Positions 1 to 5,811 are shown, counted from the first letter of the stretch. The stretch: 6,276 nucleotides of DNA from Nitrososphaerota archaeon (GCA_020053155.1 JAGVNS010000051.1:1-6276), one strand, 5' to 3'. The notes: generated from the letters alone by a model not told the origin. Made by a program: numbers and translations.

Positions 1-32
1 AGCAGTCCAAAAAACAGCGACTAAAACGACTA

Positions 33-84
33 TCGGCCTAAAGGCCGAGGTATTAAACCCAAGACTGCAGCCCTAACGGGCTGC
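33..84. repeat. Pair of GC-rich tetraloop hairpins at the end of the propeller-like gene
   Basis: Two perfect stem-loops lie side by side. One is TCGGCC-taaa-GGCCGA (33-48, 6-bp stem). The other is GCAGCCC-taac-GGGCTGC (67-84, 7-bp stem). Read on the minus strand the loops are ttta and gtta, so the two share a design: a GC stem with an NTTA loop. The stop codon of the upstream minus-strand gene (73-75) lies inside the second hairpin. No oligo-T follows directly; a T6 run (minus strand, about 10-15) lies further down and could end transcription. Such paired hairpins resemble REP-type repeats or the subterminal hairpins of IS200/IS605-like elements, but no transposase is visible, so that origin is inference. 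Confidence 0.6.
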
Positions 85-543
85 CGAATAAATAATAAAG
101 TTCTGACCAGGGGAAGGGATACAACCGCCCCCCTCTAACTTACACACCTTCAGATGATTCGTAACAGAATCAATTAAAGCAATTTTTCCTGAAGAAATAT
201 CGGCCCAATAAAAATCCTCTTGAGAAGGATTGTCAGGATAAATTTTCCATGGACCATTGTCATCAGCAGTACCAAATAGATTATCTAGCCCCAAATTATA
301 TACCATTAATTCCGACGGAGTTGCACTAAAGTGGTGGCCTTGAACCCACATCACAAAATCTTCATCAATTTTAGGGTTTACTTGGAAAAAATTAGTGTCA
401 ATTTGAGCTGGATAATAAACCAATTTTGAATTATCGCAAACGTCAAAGGTTAACCCTACCTCCAACAGCAATGCAGCAATGGAACTAGCCGATACAATTA
501 AAGCAAAAAGTATAATGCCCCAACGAAGCTTCATGAAACGCAT
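73..543 (-). CDS. Small exported protein with beta-propeller-like repeat, possibly truncated
   Basis: 156 aa if started at the first ATG; a second ATG three codons in (MKLRWG) is equally plausible and lies at a better distance from a weak GTGAG. Residues about 5-28 are a hydrophobic signal peptide or membrane anchor after a short basic N-terminus, so the rest should be outside the membrane. Residues 55-130 read like one to one and a half blades of the archaeal secreted propeller repeats related to TolB: 'NPKIDEDFVMWVQ', then 'YNLGLDNLFGTADD', then 'ISSGKIALID'. Three Cys (36, 134, 141) could form an external disulfide. Propellers need several blades, so this is probably a remnant or a minimal relative. 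Its last residues (SAAR) and TAG stop are encoded by a hairpin, which suggests the original C-terminus was replaced. It lies 22 bp after the methyltransferase and is likely co-transcribed with it. The specific function is unknown. Confidence 0.72.
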   Translation of the reverse strand: MRFMKLRWGIILFALIVSASSIAALLLEVGLTFDVCDNSKLVYYPAQIDTNFFQVNPKIDEDFVMWVQGHHFSATPSELMVYNLGLDNLFGTADDNGPWKIYPDNPSQEDFYWADISSGKIALIDSVTNHLKVCKLEGGGCIPSPGQNFIIYSAAR

Positions 544-565
544 GGCTCACGTCGCATTTTTATAT

Positions 566-1063
566 CTACGCGAAATTTTTCCTCATCAACAATACCCTGC
601 TTTTTTCCCTTTCTCCCACCCATTCGTCCACTAAAATAGTTCCTTGTTTTTTTATTTTTTCAAGTAAATGAACGAATGGGCGAGGTTCGCTAACCAGTAA
701 TAATCCATTTTGGTTTACGGTATCAAACAGATTTTTTTGAGGAAAACAATGGAAGGAGTCCCAGCATACTACTAAATCGAATTTTTCTTTTAGTTGAAAG
801 TGGGAAGAAAGAATGTACTCCACGTTTTTCAATCGGGGTTGAACGGCTTCTTCGTTTACATCTACCCCCACGATTCGAGGGATGCGTATTTTTTGCTCCT
901 TGAGAAAGGTTTCCCACCACCCATACCCTATTCCCCAGTCCAGCATGGAGGGGATGGGGAGTGTAATGTACGTTCGTAGAAGGGGCCACGCTTCCGTGTA
1001 TTTGGACCGCTGGATGGGCAAATAATGGTCTCGGTAATAGGCCGAAGTGTAGGGTGAATTCAT
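566..1063 (-). CDS. Small class I SAM-dependent methyltransferase
   Basis: 165 aa with the order of motifs expected of a Rossmann-fold methyltransferase. Motif I, which binds S-adenosylmethionine, is 'LDWGIGYGWWE' (41-51, the D/E-x-G-x-G-x-G form). An acidic motif II, 'IVGVDVNEEAV' (64-74, Asp68), should contact the SAM ribose. Motif IV is 'FDLVVCWDSFHCFP' (95-108), followed by the 'NGLLLVSEP' strand (119-127). It is shorter than most of the family, with a compact C-terminal part and no visible substrate-binding extension, so the methyl acceptor cannot be named. There is no clear Shine-Dalgarno site before the ATG, but a TATA-like sequence about 28 bp upstream suggests a leaderless message. 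It is divergent from the prenyl synthase and first in a likely two-gene minus-strand unit with the propeller-like gene. Confidence 0.85.
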   Translation of the reverse strand: MNSPYTSAYYRDHYLPIQRSKYTEAWPLLRTYITLPIPSMLDWGIGYGWWETFLKEQKIRIPRIVGVDVNEEAVQPRLKNVEYILSSHFQLKEKFDLVVCWDSFHCFPQKNLFDTVNQNGLLLVSEPRPFVHLLEKIKKQGTILVDEWVGEREKSRVLLMRKNFA

Positions 1064-1087
1064 GTCTCAAAAGAGGGTTCCCACTCC

Positions 1088-1095
1088 ATTAATAG
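1088..1095 (-). promoter_or_regulatory. Candidate TATA box of the methyltransferase gene
   Basis: On the minus strand this reads CTATTAAT, centred about 28 bp upstream of the methyltransferase ATG at 1063. In archaea the TATA box sits about 25-30 bp before the transcription start, so this fits a leaderless transcript starting at or next to the ATG. That agrees with the lack of a Shine-Dalgarno site. The motif is short and AT-rich, so it could be chance. Confidence 0.4.
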
Positions 1096-1145
1096 GTGTC
1101 GAAAACCCACTATTTTTGTACGTCAATGCACGAAGCGCTTTTCGC

Positions 1146-1156
1146 TATATTTATAA
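1146..1156 (+). promoter_or_regulatory. Candidate TATA box of the prenyl synthase operon
   Basis: TATATTTATAA lies 44-54 bp before the chosen ATG at 1200. With normal archaeal spacing transcription would start near 1178, giving a leader of about 20 nt that contains the Shine-Dalgarno site at 1184-1191. The position supports starting the gene at 1200, because an ATG at 1062 would lie upstream of this promoter. Confidence 0.6.
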
Positions 1157-1183
1157 TGGCCTTGAATCCCAATCCCATGGATT

Positions 1184-1191
1184 GGTGGGAG
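1184..1191 (+). promoter_or_regulatory. Ribosome binding site that decides the prenyl synthase start
   Basis: GGTGGGAG ends 8 nt before the ATG at 1200, ideal spacing for a strong Shine-Dalgarno site. The upstream in-frame ATG at 1062 has no such site, overlaps the divergent methyltransferase start, and would add 46 residues that do not look like any prenyl synthase N-terminus. Confidence 0.7.
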
Positions 1192-1199
1192 TTGAAAGC

Positions 1200-3680
1200 A
1201 TGGATGAAAAGGGGAAAACAACCATTGATATTGAAAAATACTTAACGGAACAATCCAAGACCATTAATCAGGAAATCGAAAAAATCATTCCCCACCAGAT
1301 TGATGGAAAATGGGTGGAGCGGGTATTTGGAAAAGCCTCCTATGCGTATGACGTGGAGAGCATCCAAAAAAGCATTGCCGACCCCATCTGGAATTTGCTG
1401 GACCGCGGGGGAAAGCGGTGGAGGCCGATCCTTTTTTTACTCTCCCTAGGGGCCGTGGGGGGAGACAGTTCAAAATACCACCATTATTCGGCCATGTTTG
1501 AAATTGTCCACAATGGATGTGTGACAGCCGATACGCTGATTTGGACTGCGGAAGGAATACCAAAACCCATTACGGAAATAAATGTGGGGGATAATGTCCT
1601 TTCATTGGACGGCGATCTTTCACTAACTCCACAAACGGTAATCAAAAAACATGTGAATGGGATTAAACCCGTTCTTGAAATCACCATGCGTAATCGTAGG
1701 GTAACGACCACCCTGAATCACCCATTTCTTACTGGACGAAAAAAACAACCTATTCGGATGGTGATTACTCAAGCTGGAAGAATCCAATTAGAAACGAAAT
1801 TACACCAACTTGGTTTTACCATTTCGAGCTTTTGTGATCATGTCCATTCACACTTACAAATATCCGATTTTTCAGTTGGACATATGAAAAATGCATTAAT
1901 GGGATATTCTCATTGCACTTTACCATATACTTTTGTTGAACAAATTGTCAATACGATTGGGATTTCCATTGAAGGACATTGGATTGAACGACAAATGCAA
2001 TTTGCAAAAGCAGACATTGTGTTTGAATGGAAAGAAGCGAAGGACTTAAAGGTGGGCGATTTGGTAGTAATTACTAAAGATGTTGCACCCGAAAATGGAG
2101 TGCTTCCCGAACTCCATTACTCCCAATCGCGCACAAGAGACCGAAACAAAATTCCTGACAAATTCACGCTTGAAATGGCTCAATTAGCAGGGTTCTTATT
2201 AGGAGATGGGTCCATCGACAAAGGACGTACGACCCTCTGTATCCCCCAAAATGGAATTGGGCGAAAAGAGTATGAACAGTTAGTAGTGAATATTTTTCGC
2301 GCAAAACCTAGCCTTTCGAAGGATGTTATTGTTATCTGCTCCATTGCCGTTTCGGAATTGTTTGCAAGCTTGGGGTTGGCCAAATATGCTACGCAGAAAG
2401 AAATTCCTGAATGGGTTTTTCGCCTTCCACGCACGCATCGATTGGCTTTCATTAAAGGATATTTGGATTCGGATGGAACGGTGTCAAAAAAAGGACAAAC
2501 CATTTTCGAATGCTCAAGTGAAAAATTAATTATCCAACTCAAAGCATTACTCGATAGCATGGGTTTCATTACTGGAAATGTGCGAAATAGAATCATGGAT
2601 AATTCTCATTTCAAAAAATATATCAAAAAAATGAAAACAAGGATGTATAGCATCAGCTTATCTTCTCCAGCACATGTTCTAACGGAGATTGGTACTGAAA
2701 TCGAAATGTACCAAAATCGCCTTAGTCAAACAAAAGCGAAAATGGTACAATTCCGACAAGAGGAGGCCATTCCGTCACTACCTAACGGATTCGATATCCA
2801 AAAACTTGGATTCAATACTATTACACGCATAAAAAATAGTGGAGAAAAAGAAACATTTGATATTACGGTAGAAAATACCCACAATTACTTTTCAAATGGT
2901 ATCATTACCCATAATACATTAATGGTAGATGACATCGAAGACGATTCACAACTTCGACGTGGACAGCCGTGCACGCACAAAGTGTATGGAATAGATGTGG
3001 CGGTCAATGCGGGAAACGCCATGTATTTTCTACCCTACACTCTGATTCGGGATGCCACCGACATGCCGGCTGAAAAAAGGATTTTACTCGCCAACATTTA
3101 TGCACAGGAAATGCTGAACGTGCACATTGGACAAGGGATGGACATTTTGTGGCACCGCGGACAAAAATATTCGATTTCTGAAGATGAGTATTTACAAATG
3201 TGTGCGTACAAGACGGGGACCCTTGCCCGAATGGCGGCGCGCGCGGGAGCGTTGCTTGGAAATGGTACGCCGGAACAGCAAAACGTTTTGGGAAAATTTT
3301 CCGAAACCATTGGGGTGGCGTTCCAAATCCAGGATGATTTGTTAAATTTGGTAGGAGAAGAGTTTGCCAAAGGGAAGGGAGTGGGGGAGGACATCCATGA
3401 AGGAAAGCGAACCATCATGGTGTTGCACACGCTCCAACACGCCAACGAAAAAGACAAGGCACGCTTGCTTGAAATTTTGAATGCACATCCATCGGACGAA
3501 AAAACCATTCGCGAGGCCATCTCAATCATTCAAAAGCACGGGAGCATGGATTATGCGCGAAAAAAAGCCAGGGAATTAGTAGAGAAATCTTGGAATGAGG
3601 TTGAAAAGGTTCTTCCCCATTCAAAAGCCAAGGAAATCCTCCATGCATTTGCAGAATACCTAATCAACCGGAAGGTGTGA
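1200..3680 (+). CDS. idsA: Geranylgeranyl/short-chain polyprenyl diphosphate synthase precursor containing an intein
   Basis: The 826-aa precursor would splice to a 360-aa prenyl transferase, a usual length for this family, which condenses isopentenyl diphosphate with an allylic diphosphate in the cytoplasm to make precursors of archaeal ether lipids. In mature numbering: 'GGKRWRP' (70-76) binds IPP; the first Asp-rich motif DDIED (111-115) with 'RRG' (120-122) binds the Mg-allylic substrate; 'NAGNAMYF' (137-144) is typical of archaeal enzymes; Lys205-Thr206 and the FQ of the second Asp-rich region follow. That second region is DDLLN (246-250), with Asn where Asp is usual; this is seen in some active relatives. 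Residues just before DDIED are small (G106, T107), which fits C20 or longer products, but length cannot be fixed from sequence. The start at 1200 is chosen from the Shine-Dalgarno and TATA positions; an in-frame ATG at 1062 is less likely. It is first in an operon with the paralogue 7 bp downstream. Confidence 0.92.
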   Translation: MDEKGKTTIDIEKYLTEQSKTINQEIEKIIPHQIDGKWVERVFGKASYAYDVESIQKSIADPIWNLLDRGGKRWRPILFLLSLGAVGGDSSKYHHYSAMFEIVHNGCVTADTLIWTAEGIPKPITEINVGDNVLSLDGDLSLTPQTVIKKHVNGIKPVLEITMRNRRVTTTLNHPFLTGRKKQPIRMVITQAGRIQLETKLHQLGFTISSFCDHVHSHLQISDFSVGHMKNALMGYSHCTLPYTFVEQIVNTIGISIEGHWIERQMQFAKADIVFEWKEAKDLKVGDLVVITKDVAPENGVLPELHYSQSRTRDRNKIPDKFTLEMAQLAGFLLGDGSIDKGRTTLCIPQNGIGRKEYEQLVVNIFRAKPSLSKDVIVICSIAVSELFASLGLAKYATQKEIPEWVFRLPRTHRLAFIKGYLDSDGTVSKKGQTIFECSSEKLIIQLKALLDSMGFITGNVRNRIMDNSHFKKYIKKMKTRMYSISLSSPAHVLTEIGTEIEMYQNRLSQTKAKMVQFRQEEAIPSLPNGFDIQKLGFNTITRIKNSGEKETFDITVENTHNYFSNGIITHNTLMVDDIEDDSQLRRGQPCTHKVYGIDVAVNAGNAMYFLPYTLIRDATDMPAEKRILLANIYAQEMLNVHIGQGMDILWHRGQKYSISEDEYLQMCAYKTGTLARMAARAGALLGNGTPEQQNVLGKFSETIGVAFQIQDDLLNLVGEEFAKGKGVGEDIHEGKRTIMVLHTLQHANEKDKARLLEILNAHPSDEKTIREAISIIQKHGSMDYARKKARELVEKSWNEVEKVLPHSKAKEILHAFAEYLINRKV
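1518..2915 (+). mobile_element. Full-length class 1 intein with LAGLIDADG homing endonuclease, inserted in the prenyl synthase active site
   Basis: The 466-residue segment interrupts the extein between 'IVHNG' and 'TLMVDDIED'. Block A begins with Cys1 (CVTADTLIWT). Block B is 'VTTTLNHPF' with Thr65 and His68. Block F is 'FDITVENTHNYFSNG' (Asp448, His455). Block G ends His465-Asn466, followed by Thr as the +1 nucleophile. All residues needed for splicing are present, so it should be active. The endonuclease domain (about 190-430) has both LAGLIDADG motifs, 'LAGFLLGDG' (223-231, Asp230) and 'IKGYLDSDG' (312-320, Asp319), so homing activity is plausible. An extra region of about 90 residues follows block B before 'AKDLKVGDLV' (174-183). 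The intein DNA looks more AT-rich than the flanking extein DNA, which suits later acquisition. There is no frameshift. Confidence 0.96.
1740..2024 (+). other. Extra segment in the intein, possible helix-turn-helix DNA-recognition module
   Basis: Intein residues about 75-169 separate block B ('NHPFLTG') from the strand that normally follows closely ('WKEAKDLKVGD'). Usually only a few residues link these. The core, about 90-150, has a spacing of hydrophobic residues like a Cro/XRE helix-turn-helix: 'L..KLHQLGFTISSFCDHV', then 'HMKNALMGYS', then 'FVEQIVNTIGI', compared with the family's Lxx-hG-hT-xx-hA, recognition helix, G, and final h-x-x-h-G-h. The yeast PI-SceI intein has a DNA recognition region grafted into its splicing domain, which is a precedent in kind. 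The fold assignment is by eye and uncertain. Confidence 0.4.
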
Positions 3681-3681
3681 G
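3674..3681 (+). promoter_or_regulatory. Ribosome binding site of the second prenyl synthase, overlapping the upstream stop
   Basis: GGTGTGAG spans the TGA stop (3678-3680) of the first synthase and ends 6 nt before the next ATG at 3688. The overlap suggests translational coupling, giving linked production of the two paralogues. Confidence 0.6.
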
Positions 3682-3687
3682 CGAGCG

Positions 3688-4785
3688 ATGGATCTCAAAT
3701 CCCTCATGGAGGGACATCGTGGACAGGTAAACAACGCCCTTAATCACTATTTCGAAAAAAAAAGAAAAGATGTAATGGAAAAAGGGAGTGAGATTGCTCA
3801 GGAAAATTACACGGCGATGCAAAATTACATTTTAGGAAATGGAAAAAGACTTCGGGGAATCTGCGCATTGCTCGCATACGAGGCGTGTGGGGGGAAAGAA
3901 TCCGAAAAAATGGTATTACCTTCGTTGAGCGTGGAGTTTTTTCACAACTCTTCTCTTATTTTAGATGACGTAATGGATGAGGACAAGGAGCGGAGAGAAA
4001 TAACGGCTGCGCACGAGCTCATCATGCGCTGGTTTGACAAAAAATATGGAACGCCCCCCTATTCTGGGTATTTGTTTTCAAACAACGCTTCTCGGTTTGG
4101 GGTGAGCATGAGTATCATTGCCACCAACATGCTTTTTTCACTTGGAGCCCAAACGATTCTCGATTCGGAGTTTTCAGCCGACAAAAAAATACGCGCATTG
4201 GACGTATATGAAAAAACATATCGTCTCGTTAACTTAGGTCAGATGCTCGACATGCACTATGAAATTGAAAAATCCATTGACTCGGAAAAATATTTACGAA
4301 TGGCCCATCTCAAAACGGGGGTATTGTTAGGTAGCGCTCTCAAAATTGGAGCGGTGTTGGCGGGGGCTCCCGCAAGCCAGCTTAACGCCCTAGATGAGTA
4401 TGCCCAATACTCTGCCACCACCTTCCAAATCCAGGACGACATTTTGGATCTAACCCCAGGATCGAAAAAAGGGCGTGAATTGGGAAGCGATCTCAAAAAA
4501 GGAAAAACCACCCTTATCATTCTCCTCGCCAAAGAAAACCTCCCTGCTAGCGAGTGGAAAATAATCGAAAAAGTGCTAGGAAATGAAAAAGCGAATGAAA
4601 GTGAGCTGCAAAAGGCGATGAAAATACTGCACGAGAAAGGGGTCATTGAAAGGGCACAGACAATGGCCGCTGAATACAATACAAAGGGAAAGAAGGCCCT
4701 GCGAAAAGCCAAACCCGAATTTGCCCAAAAAGATTTAGAAATTTTTGACGCGTTTGCCGATTATTTAGTCAATCGAAACACGTAG
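3688..4785 (+). CDS. Second polyprenyl diphosphate synthase paralogue, divergent and intein-free
   Basis: 365 aa, all-helical trans-prenyltransferase family, cytoplasmic. The first Asp-rich motif is DDVMD (93-97). The second is complete, 'FQIQDDILD' (246-254), followed by 'GSDLKKGKTT' (267-275). Lys209-Thr210 match the KT substrate-contact pair. Several motifs drift from consensus: 'GNGKRLRG' (50-57) instead of GGKRxRP; 'RRE' (102-104) instead of RRG after the first Asp-rich motif; and 'ATNMLF' (145-150) where many relatives have a Gly-Asp. Some 20-25 extra residues, including 'KKYGTPPYSGYLF' (118-130), sit between the first Asp motif and that helix. Most catalytic Asp are kept, so it is probably active, perhaps with a different product length, or acting with the first synthase. 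The region matching the intein site reads 'FFHNSSLILDD' and is uninterrupted. It is translationally coupled to the upstream synthase and converges on the V4R gene with no gap. Confidence 0.9.
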   Translation: MDLKSLMEGHRGQVNNALNHYFEKKRKDVMEKGSEIAQENYTAMQNYILGNGKRLRGICALLAYEACGGKESEKMVLPSLSVEFFHNSSLILDDVMDEDKERREITAAHELIMRWFDKKYGTPPYSGYLFSNNASRFGVSMSIIATNMLFSLGAQTILDSEFSADKKIRALDVYEKTYRLVNLGQMLDMHYEIEKSIDSEKYLRMAHLKTGVLLGSALKIGAVLAGAPASQLNALDEYAQYSATTFQIQDDILDLTPGSKKGRELGSDLKKGKTTLIILLAKENLPASEWKIIEKVLGNEKANESELQKAMKILHEKGVIERAQTMAAEYNTKGKKALRKAKPEFAQKDLEIFDAFADYLVNRNT

Positions 4786-5349
4786 CTATTCATTCAGCGA
4801 GAGTTGGCGCTGCGTCTCTTCTTTAGTAAAATCGAATTCCGTGAGGGGTTTCAAAATAAAACTGCAGTCTCCCGGATGTAACGCCAAACACTCGCTTTCC
4901 ACGCACTCTACGCTTGTTTCAAAATATTCGGAAAAAATGGCCGCGAGCACCGCACGCATGTAATGGTCGATGGGATGTTTTACCTTTCCCTGCATGGCTT
5001 TTCCTAATGGGGAATTAGAAACCACTACAATCGCCCGGTGATTGACCTCATCCACTTCCACATTCCGATGCATTCCCCAACCCGATGCGGCAAAGAACGT
5101 TTGGGCCAGCTCCAAAAACTTTGGTTTGGTGGCCCCCACTTTGAATTTAGGAATGAGCTGTTTCTGCGTGGATTTTTTGAACGCATAATAGACGGCCTTG
5201 TTTACGGCCGGGTCATCAAATTCCGAAAGCCCAAGAAGAATATCCACGGGAACAATTACAAACGGAATGTCCAACACGAAAAAATTGTAATCCTTGAATT
5301 TCAATTGCGAAGTAAAAATGAATTTGTCGAAAAAGTTGTTGAGAACCAT
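4786..5349 (-). CDS. V4R (4-vinyl reductase-like) domain protein
   Basis: 187 aa from the ATG at 5349. A GTG at 5361 would add four residues, but the ATG has GGGTGG 8 nt upstream and follows the regulator's stop by 2 nt. The C-terminal half matches the V4R pattern: a helix 'HYMRAVLAAIFSEYF' (129-143), then 'VECVESECLALHPGDCSFILKP' (about 147-168), with Cys149, Cys154 and Cys162 in the conserved C...G..C-x-F arrangement. V4R domains are small-molecule or metal-binding modules found in BchJ and in sensor regions of regulators. Here it is a stand-alone protein in an operon with a winged-helix regulator, suggesting a split sensor/regulator pair; the ligand is unknown. There is no membrane segment or signal peptide. 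Its TAG stop abuts the TAG of the convergent synthase. Confidence 0.82.
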   Translation of the reverse strand: MVLNNFFDKFIFTSQLKFKDYNFFVLDIPFVIVPVDILLGLSEFDDPAVNKAVYYAFKKSTQKQLIPKFKVGATKPKFLELAQTFFAASGWGMHRNVEVDEVNHRAIVVVSNSPLGKAMQGKVKHPIDHYMRAVLAAIFSEYFETSVECVESECLALHPGDCSFILKPLTEFDFTKEETQRQLSLNE

Positions 5350-5351
5350 GA

Positions 5352-5708
5352 TTAAGGCCACCCATTCTTTCCGGCCTTTGGTTGTGTTGTCTTCGCTAAG
5401 CGAAGTGTTTCTACTTCATACGGCCACACCACTAACGCATTTCCAAACCGTTTGGAAATGAGCTTTTTCTTTCCCACGAGCTTTTTCACGTGATACGCGA
5501 TGCGCGAGCTTAAAATCTTTTTTTCTTCTCGTGTAACAAGGGCATGCCCTAAAAACTCGGCGATTTCAAGCGAAGAGGTGGGCCAGCGCGCGTGAACGAT
5601 TTGGAGAATACGCTCTTCCTTGGGGGAAAGTAAATCCATTGAAAGGGCGTTTGAAAAATTGGTACCTTCCAAAAGAAAATCAATGAGGCGGGGGGAAAGT
5701 TGGGACAC
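5352..5708 (-). CDS. Winged-helix DNA-binding transcriptional regulator
   Basis: 118 aa from a GTG start. A winged helix-turn-helix is visible: helix 1 'SPKEERILQIVHARW' (28-42), helix 2 'SSLEIAEFLGH' (45-55), a basic recognition helix 'SSRIAYHVKKLVGKK' (67-81), and a wing 'LISKRFGNALVVWPY' (83-97). This arrangement resembles archaeal MarR/ArsR-like regulators, though no subfamily can be fixed. There is no Shine-Dalgarno site, but a TATA-like sequence about 27 bp upstream of the GTG fits a leaderless message, supporting that start. An ATG at codon 24 is an alternative that would keep the DNA-binding domain. The V4R gene starts 2 nt after its stop, so the two are likely co-expressed and may act together. 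A perfect palindrome just upstream suggests it represses its own promoter. Confidence 0.85.
   Translation of the reverse strand: MSQLSPRLIDFLLEGTNFSNALSMDLLSPKEERILQIVHARWPTSSLEIAEFLGHALVTREEKKILSSRIAYHVKKLVGKKKLISKRFGNALVVWPYEVETLRLAKTTQPKAGKNGWP
5358..5363 (-). promoter_or_regulatory. Ribosome binding site setting the V4R gene start at 5349
   Basis: On the minus strand GGGTGG lies inside the last codons of the regulator gene and ends 8 nt before the ATG at 5349. The same GGTGG core is used before the first prenyl synthase, which supports this start over the GTG at 5361 that would lie within the site itself. Confidence 0.6.
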
Positions 5709-5729
5709 GCAGGCAAGAGTGCATTGGCC

Positions 5730-5740
5730 TATTTAATTAT
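5730..5740 (-). promoter_or_regulatory. Candidate TATA box of the regulator/V4R operon
   Basis: On the minus strand this is ATAATTAAATA, centred about 27 bp before the GTG at 5708, the spacing of an archaeal TATA box on a leaderless gene. Its upstream edge overlaps the 22-bp palindrome. Confidence 0.55.
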
Positions 5741-5759
5741 TTTTGGCATGCCAAAAATA
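5738..5759. promoter_or_regulatory. Perfect 22-bp palindromic operator candidate
   Basis: Half-site TATTTTTGGCA is followed at once by its exact reverse complement, with no spacer. It sits 30 bp upstream of the regulator's start and covers the place where TFB would contact DNA next to the TATA box, so a bound dimer should block initiation. A dimeric winged-helix protein encoded next door is the obvious ligand. Binding is inferred, not shown. Confidence 0.65.
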
Positions 5760-5769
5760 GACATGGAAT

Positions 5770-5809
5770 AAAAAAAAAATGGAAAAGAGGGGGAAAAAGC
5801 CCCCCTTTT
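5770..5809 (-). terminator. Hairpin plus oligo-T terminator of the lipoprotein operon
   Basis: On the minus strand an AAAAGGGGGG arm pairs with a CCCCC-T-CTTTT arm across a 6-nt pyrimidine-rich loop, with one bulged base. It begins 2 nt after the lipoprotein stop. A run of ten T (5779-5770) follows after 3 nt. Archaeal RNA polymerase stops at oligo-T, and the hairpin may stabilise the 3' end. It isolates this operon from the downstream regulator promoter. Confidence 0.8.
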
Positions 5810-5811
5810 AC

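Noticed and set aside
723..1070. Alternative minus-strand frame over the methyltransferase
   Set aside because: The overlapping frame carries the SAM-binding motifs in the right order; this one has none and a His/Pro/Arg-rich composition.
1062..1199. 46-codon N-terminal extension of the prenyl synthase from the ATG at 1062
   Set aside because: It overlaps the divergent methyltransferase start, contains the candidate TATA box and Shine-Dalgarno site, and does not resemble prenyl synthase N-termini. The ATG at 1200 gives a usual 360-aa spliced enzyme.
2180..2596. Minus-strand open frame inside the intein
   Set aside because: It lies fully opposite the LAGLIDADG domain, has no recognisable motif and no ribosome binding site that stands out.
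1518..2915. The segment as an ordinary inserted protein domain rather than an intein
   Set aside because: It has Cys1, a TxxH block B, a terminal His-Asn followed by Thr, and both LAGLIDADG motifs, and its removal restores the family's conserved sequence exactly.
3098..3529. Minus-strand open frame opposite the prenyl synthase C-extein
   Set aside because: It is a shadow of conserved coding sequence including the DDLLN region; its Ser/Pro/Cys-rich product matches no family I know.
5350..5361. GTG at 5361 as the V4R start
   Set aside because: It would place the start inside the GGGTGG ribosome binding site; the ATG at 5349 is correctly spaced from it.
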